NCBI GenBank assembly: GCA_910579645.1
Contig: CAJTVK010000103.1
Span: 1-15,486 of the forward strand
Direction: 5' to 3'
From: an uncultured Lachnospiraceae bacterium
Lineage (GTDB): Bacteria > Bacillota > Clostridia > Lachnospirales > Lachnospiraceae
DNA: 15,486 bases
Part shown: positions 14,419 to 15,486 of the stretch, piece after piece
Layout: each line of letters begins with the position of its first letter
How positions within the stretch are numbered: the stretch's first letter is position 1
The notes under the pieces: model-generated
What the model was told of the DNA's origin: nothing
Seen by the model: only the letters and a program-made list of their open reading frames with translations
Databases searched by the model: none
Position numbers and translations under genes: made by a program

Positions 14419-14478
14419 TTTCCGCAGACAAGTTGCGGAAATTGTTTCAAAATTGAACAAAGCTGAAAAATTGTTCAA
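14419..14478. other. Two small perfect inverted repeats upstream of the tRNA gene
   Basis: TTTCCGCA (14419-14426) pairs with TGCGGAAA (14434-14441), and TTGAACAA (14453-14460) pairs with TTGTTCAA (14471-14478), the second followed by an A-rich run. They lie between the chemotaxis terminator and the tRNA promoter. They could be old terminators or binding sites; nothing else is visible in this gap. Confidence 0.35.
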
Positions 14479-14523
14479 AAAAAAGGTGAAATTAGTAAAA
14501 AGAGAAAAAATTTAAATTTGTTC

Positions 14524-14552
14524 TTGCAAAATAGGTCAATACCGTATATAAT
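14524..14552 (+). promoter_or_regulatory. Promoter of tRNA-Thr
   Basis: TTGCAA (14524-14529) and a perfect TATAAT (14547-14552) are 17 nt apart, placing the RNA start about 25 nt before the mature tRNA. Confidence 0.75.
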
Positions 14553-14585
14553 AGATTTCGGTACAAGATATGGGTATCAAGAAGT

Positions 14586-14658
<73 letters not shown>

Positions 14659-14660
14659 GG

Positions 14661-14709
14661 TGCATAAAAAAACATGTTTCCTGTTTAAGGAAACATGTTT
14701 TTTTATGCA
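14661..14709. terminator. Bidirectional terminator between tRNA-Thr and ybjQ
   Basis: 14661-14681 and 14689-14709 are perfectly complementary (21 bp), including seven As on the left and seven Ts on the right, so the stem ends in a U tract on both strands. It begins 3 nt after the tRNA and can end both the tRNA and the convergent minus-strand transcript. A weaker stem, CGGGCACCC with GGGTGCCCG (14711-14757), lies next to it on the ybjQ side. Confidence 0.85.
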
Positions 14710-14794
14710 CACGGGCACCCAAATGAAATATGTCAGCAGGAACTGACGGGTGCCCGGCGCGCAAGCAGGGAAGAGGGTTCTCCCTGCTCGGTTG

Positions 14795-15106
14795 CTATAC
14801 AAACTTTACGGCTGTGCCATAAGCCATAACCTCTGCGGCACCCTGCATAACTGCGGCAGAAGCATAACGGACATTTATGACCGCATCTGCGCCGAGCGAT
14901 TCCGCCTCTCCCACCATCCGCTTTGTCGCCAAGGCTCTTGCTTCATTCATCATTTCCGTATAAGCGCCCAATTCTCCTCCTACCAGTGTTTTAAAGCCCT
15001 GCGTAATATCCCGTCCTATGTTTTTGGACTGGATGGTGCTTCCTTTTACAAGGCCTAACATTTCGAAAGTCTTGCCGGAAATATAATCAGTATTTACTAA
15101 GATCAT
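14795..15106 (-). CDS. YbjQ / UPF0145 family protein
   Basis: The 103-residue protein begins MILVNTDYISGKTFEMLGLVKG and contains the conserved UPF0145 parts: the strand-turn TxxYIxGK, a helix with GGELGAYTEMMNEARALATKRM, and LGADAVINVRY followed by EVMAYGTAVKF. Members of this family form compact oligomeric rings and have been suggested to bind metal or small ligands, but their role is not settled. I chose ATG 15106, 11 nt after AAGGAG; GTG codons at 15115 and 15118 sit on or too close to that site. It overlaps the end of the upstream membrane gene by 20 nt, so translation is probably coupled. The bidirectional terminator follows at 14661-14709. Confidence 0.88.
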   Translation of the reverse strand: MILVNTDYISGKTFEMLGLVKGSTIQSKNIGRDITQGFKTLVGGELGAYTEMMNEARALATKRMVGEAESLGADAVINVRYASAAVMQGAAEVMAYGTAVKFV

Positions 15107-15314
15107 CTTCTTCACCACTCCTTATCTCTTTGATTCGCTCCAGAAGGACATAGATGCTTACGCCGGCAAGCAGCAGGGGCACCAGCCCGAATGGAAGCTT
15201 CAATGCCAGAGGGATAGGGAAAATCATGCAGACGGCTGAAAATCCTACATAATATATGATGAGCAATGAAGCAATGACAATCGGTGCAATCATTTTTTTC
15301 GTATGGCTGCTCAT
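15087..15314 (-). CDS. Small two-helix membrane protein coupled to ybjQ
   Basis: The 75-residue protein has two hydrophobic helices (about 9-31 and 40-58), a basic N-terminus (MSSHTKK) and an acidic C-terminus (RSGEEDDLSKY). I do not know a name for it. AGGAGG lies 8 nt before ATG 15314. It is the first gene of a two-gene unit with ybjQ, and its last 20 nt overlap that gene, which suggests that the two products act together, perhaps the membrane protein anchoring the YbjQ ring. Confidence 0.75.
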   Translation of the reverse strand: MSSHTKKMIAPIVIASLLIIYYVGFSAVCMIFPIPLALKLPFGLVPLLLAGVSIYVLLERIKEIRSGEEDDLSKY

Positions 15315-15327
15315 AATGGTTCCCTCC

Positions 15328-15379
15328 TCATTTATAGTTAGATTGTATTATTACTTTAATACAATCTAACTATAAATGA
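15328..15379. promoter_or_regulatory. Perfect 23-bp inverted repeat overlapping the promoter: probable operator
   Basis: 15328-15350 and 15357-15379 are exact inverse complements with a 6-nt centre. The core is GTATTA-TTACTT-TAATAC, extended outward by a TTATAGTTAGATT arm. The minus-strand -10 lies in one arm and the ribosome binding site touches the other. Since transcription would start inside it (near 15362), the message would contain only one arm, so a DNA operator for a dimeric repressor fits better than an RNA hairpin. Confidence 0.7.
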
Positions 15380-15397
15380 TATGCGGGCATTTGTCAA
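15369..15397 (-). promoter_or_regulatory. Promoter of the small membrane protein-ybjQ unit
   Basis: On the minus strand TTGACA (15397-15392), 17 nt, then TATAGT (15374-15369) is close to the vegetative consensus. The -10 is inside the inverted repeat 15328-15379, so a repressor there would block RNA polymerase. Confidence 0.75.
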
Positions 15398-15426
15398 TAA
15401 AAAGATAAGAACGGAAATCATCGGTC

Positions 15427-15466
15427 GTAACAGTTCAGCCTGAATGTTGTGTTGAGAGGCGGACGC
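15427..15466. repeat. Right copy of the 40-nt dispersed inverted repeat
   Basis: This is the inverse of 23-62, identical at 38 of 40 positions. On the plus strand it begins GTAACAGTTCAGCCTGAATG and is followed by GGGAGGGATTTTTTT up to the window end. Like the left copy, it ends in a T run when read outward. Confidence 0.8.
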
Positions 15467-15486
15467 ACGGGAGGGATTTTTTTGCG

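Overview
The window looks like a chromosomal segment of a Clostridia member, most likely Lachnospiraceae. The reasons are the type of SerA/SerC proteins, strong AGGAGG-type ribosome binding sites, a two-transmembrane protein overlapping a UPF0145 (YbjQ) gene, the DUF2200 and DUF1015 genes, and moderate GC with A/T-rich intergenic regions. I see no transposase, integrase, phage gene or CRISPR array. Almost all genes are ordinary chromosomal genes; much of the unusual material lies in the intergenic DNA. All family names are from reading the translations, without a database search.

Layout. (1) 1-2550: a promoter followed by serC and serA, two of the three steps of serine synthesis from 3-phosphoglycerate, closed by a terminator hairpin. 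(2) 2733-6087: a block of small or poorly known genes: a DUF2200 protein, a possible orphan C39-like cysteine peptidase (C88-H182-N198), an XRE regulator convergent with it, a polytopic membrane protein transcribed divergently from the regulator, and a small acidic protein on the minus strand. (3) 6142-6331: a 190-bp element made of two 56-nt inverted arms (55/56 match) with an inner stem, between two genes transcribed away from it. (4) 6434-7669: a DUF1015 gene. As I recall it, this family often sits directly beside serC/serA in Clostridia; here about 4 kb lies between. (5) 7759-7980: a purine-rich tandem repeat (14/28-nt period) just upstream of glgB. (6) 8014-11596: glgB, whose enzyme carries a charged C-terminal extension of about 150 residues, then mscS 25 bp downstream, probably one transcript. 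(7) 11597-12299: a 700-bp stretch rich in hairpins, with repeat copies and an extended -10 promoter. (8) 12300-14315: a methyl-accepting chemotaxis protein with its own terminator. (9) 14586-14658: tRNA-Thr(CGT) with a good promoter and a perfect bidirectional terminator hairpin. (10) 14795-15397 on the minus strand: a two-gene unit (small membrane protein, then YbjQ family) behind a TTGACA-N17-TATAGT promoter whose -10 lies inside a perfect 23-bp inverted repeat, probably an operator.

Repeats tie the window together. A 40-nt sequence occurs at both ends in opposite orientation (23-62 and 15427-15466, 38/40 identical), with a degenerate core near 11825. A separate 29-nt sequence (27/29 identical) lies at 5721-5749 and 11641-11669, each time just before a strong hairpin; at the first site it supplies the last codons and stop of the membrane protein. 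The coincidence of the 40-nt repeat with both window ends may mean that this is a draft contig broken at repeats.

Functional links that the sequence supports: serC and serA as an operon, possibly related to the DUF1015 gene; glgB and mscS as one transcript; the XRE regulator possibly controlling itself and the divergent membrane gene; ybjQ and its membrane partner as a translationally coupled, probably repressor-controlled pair.
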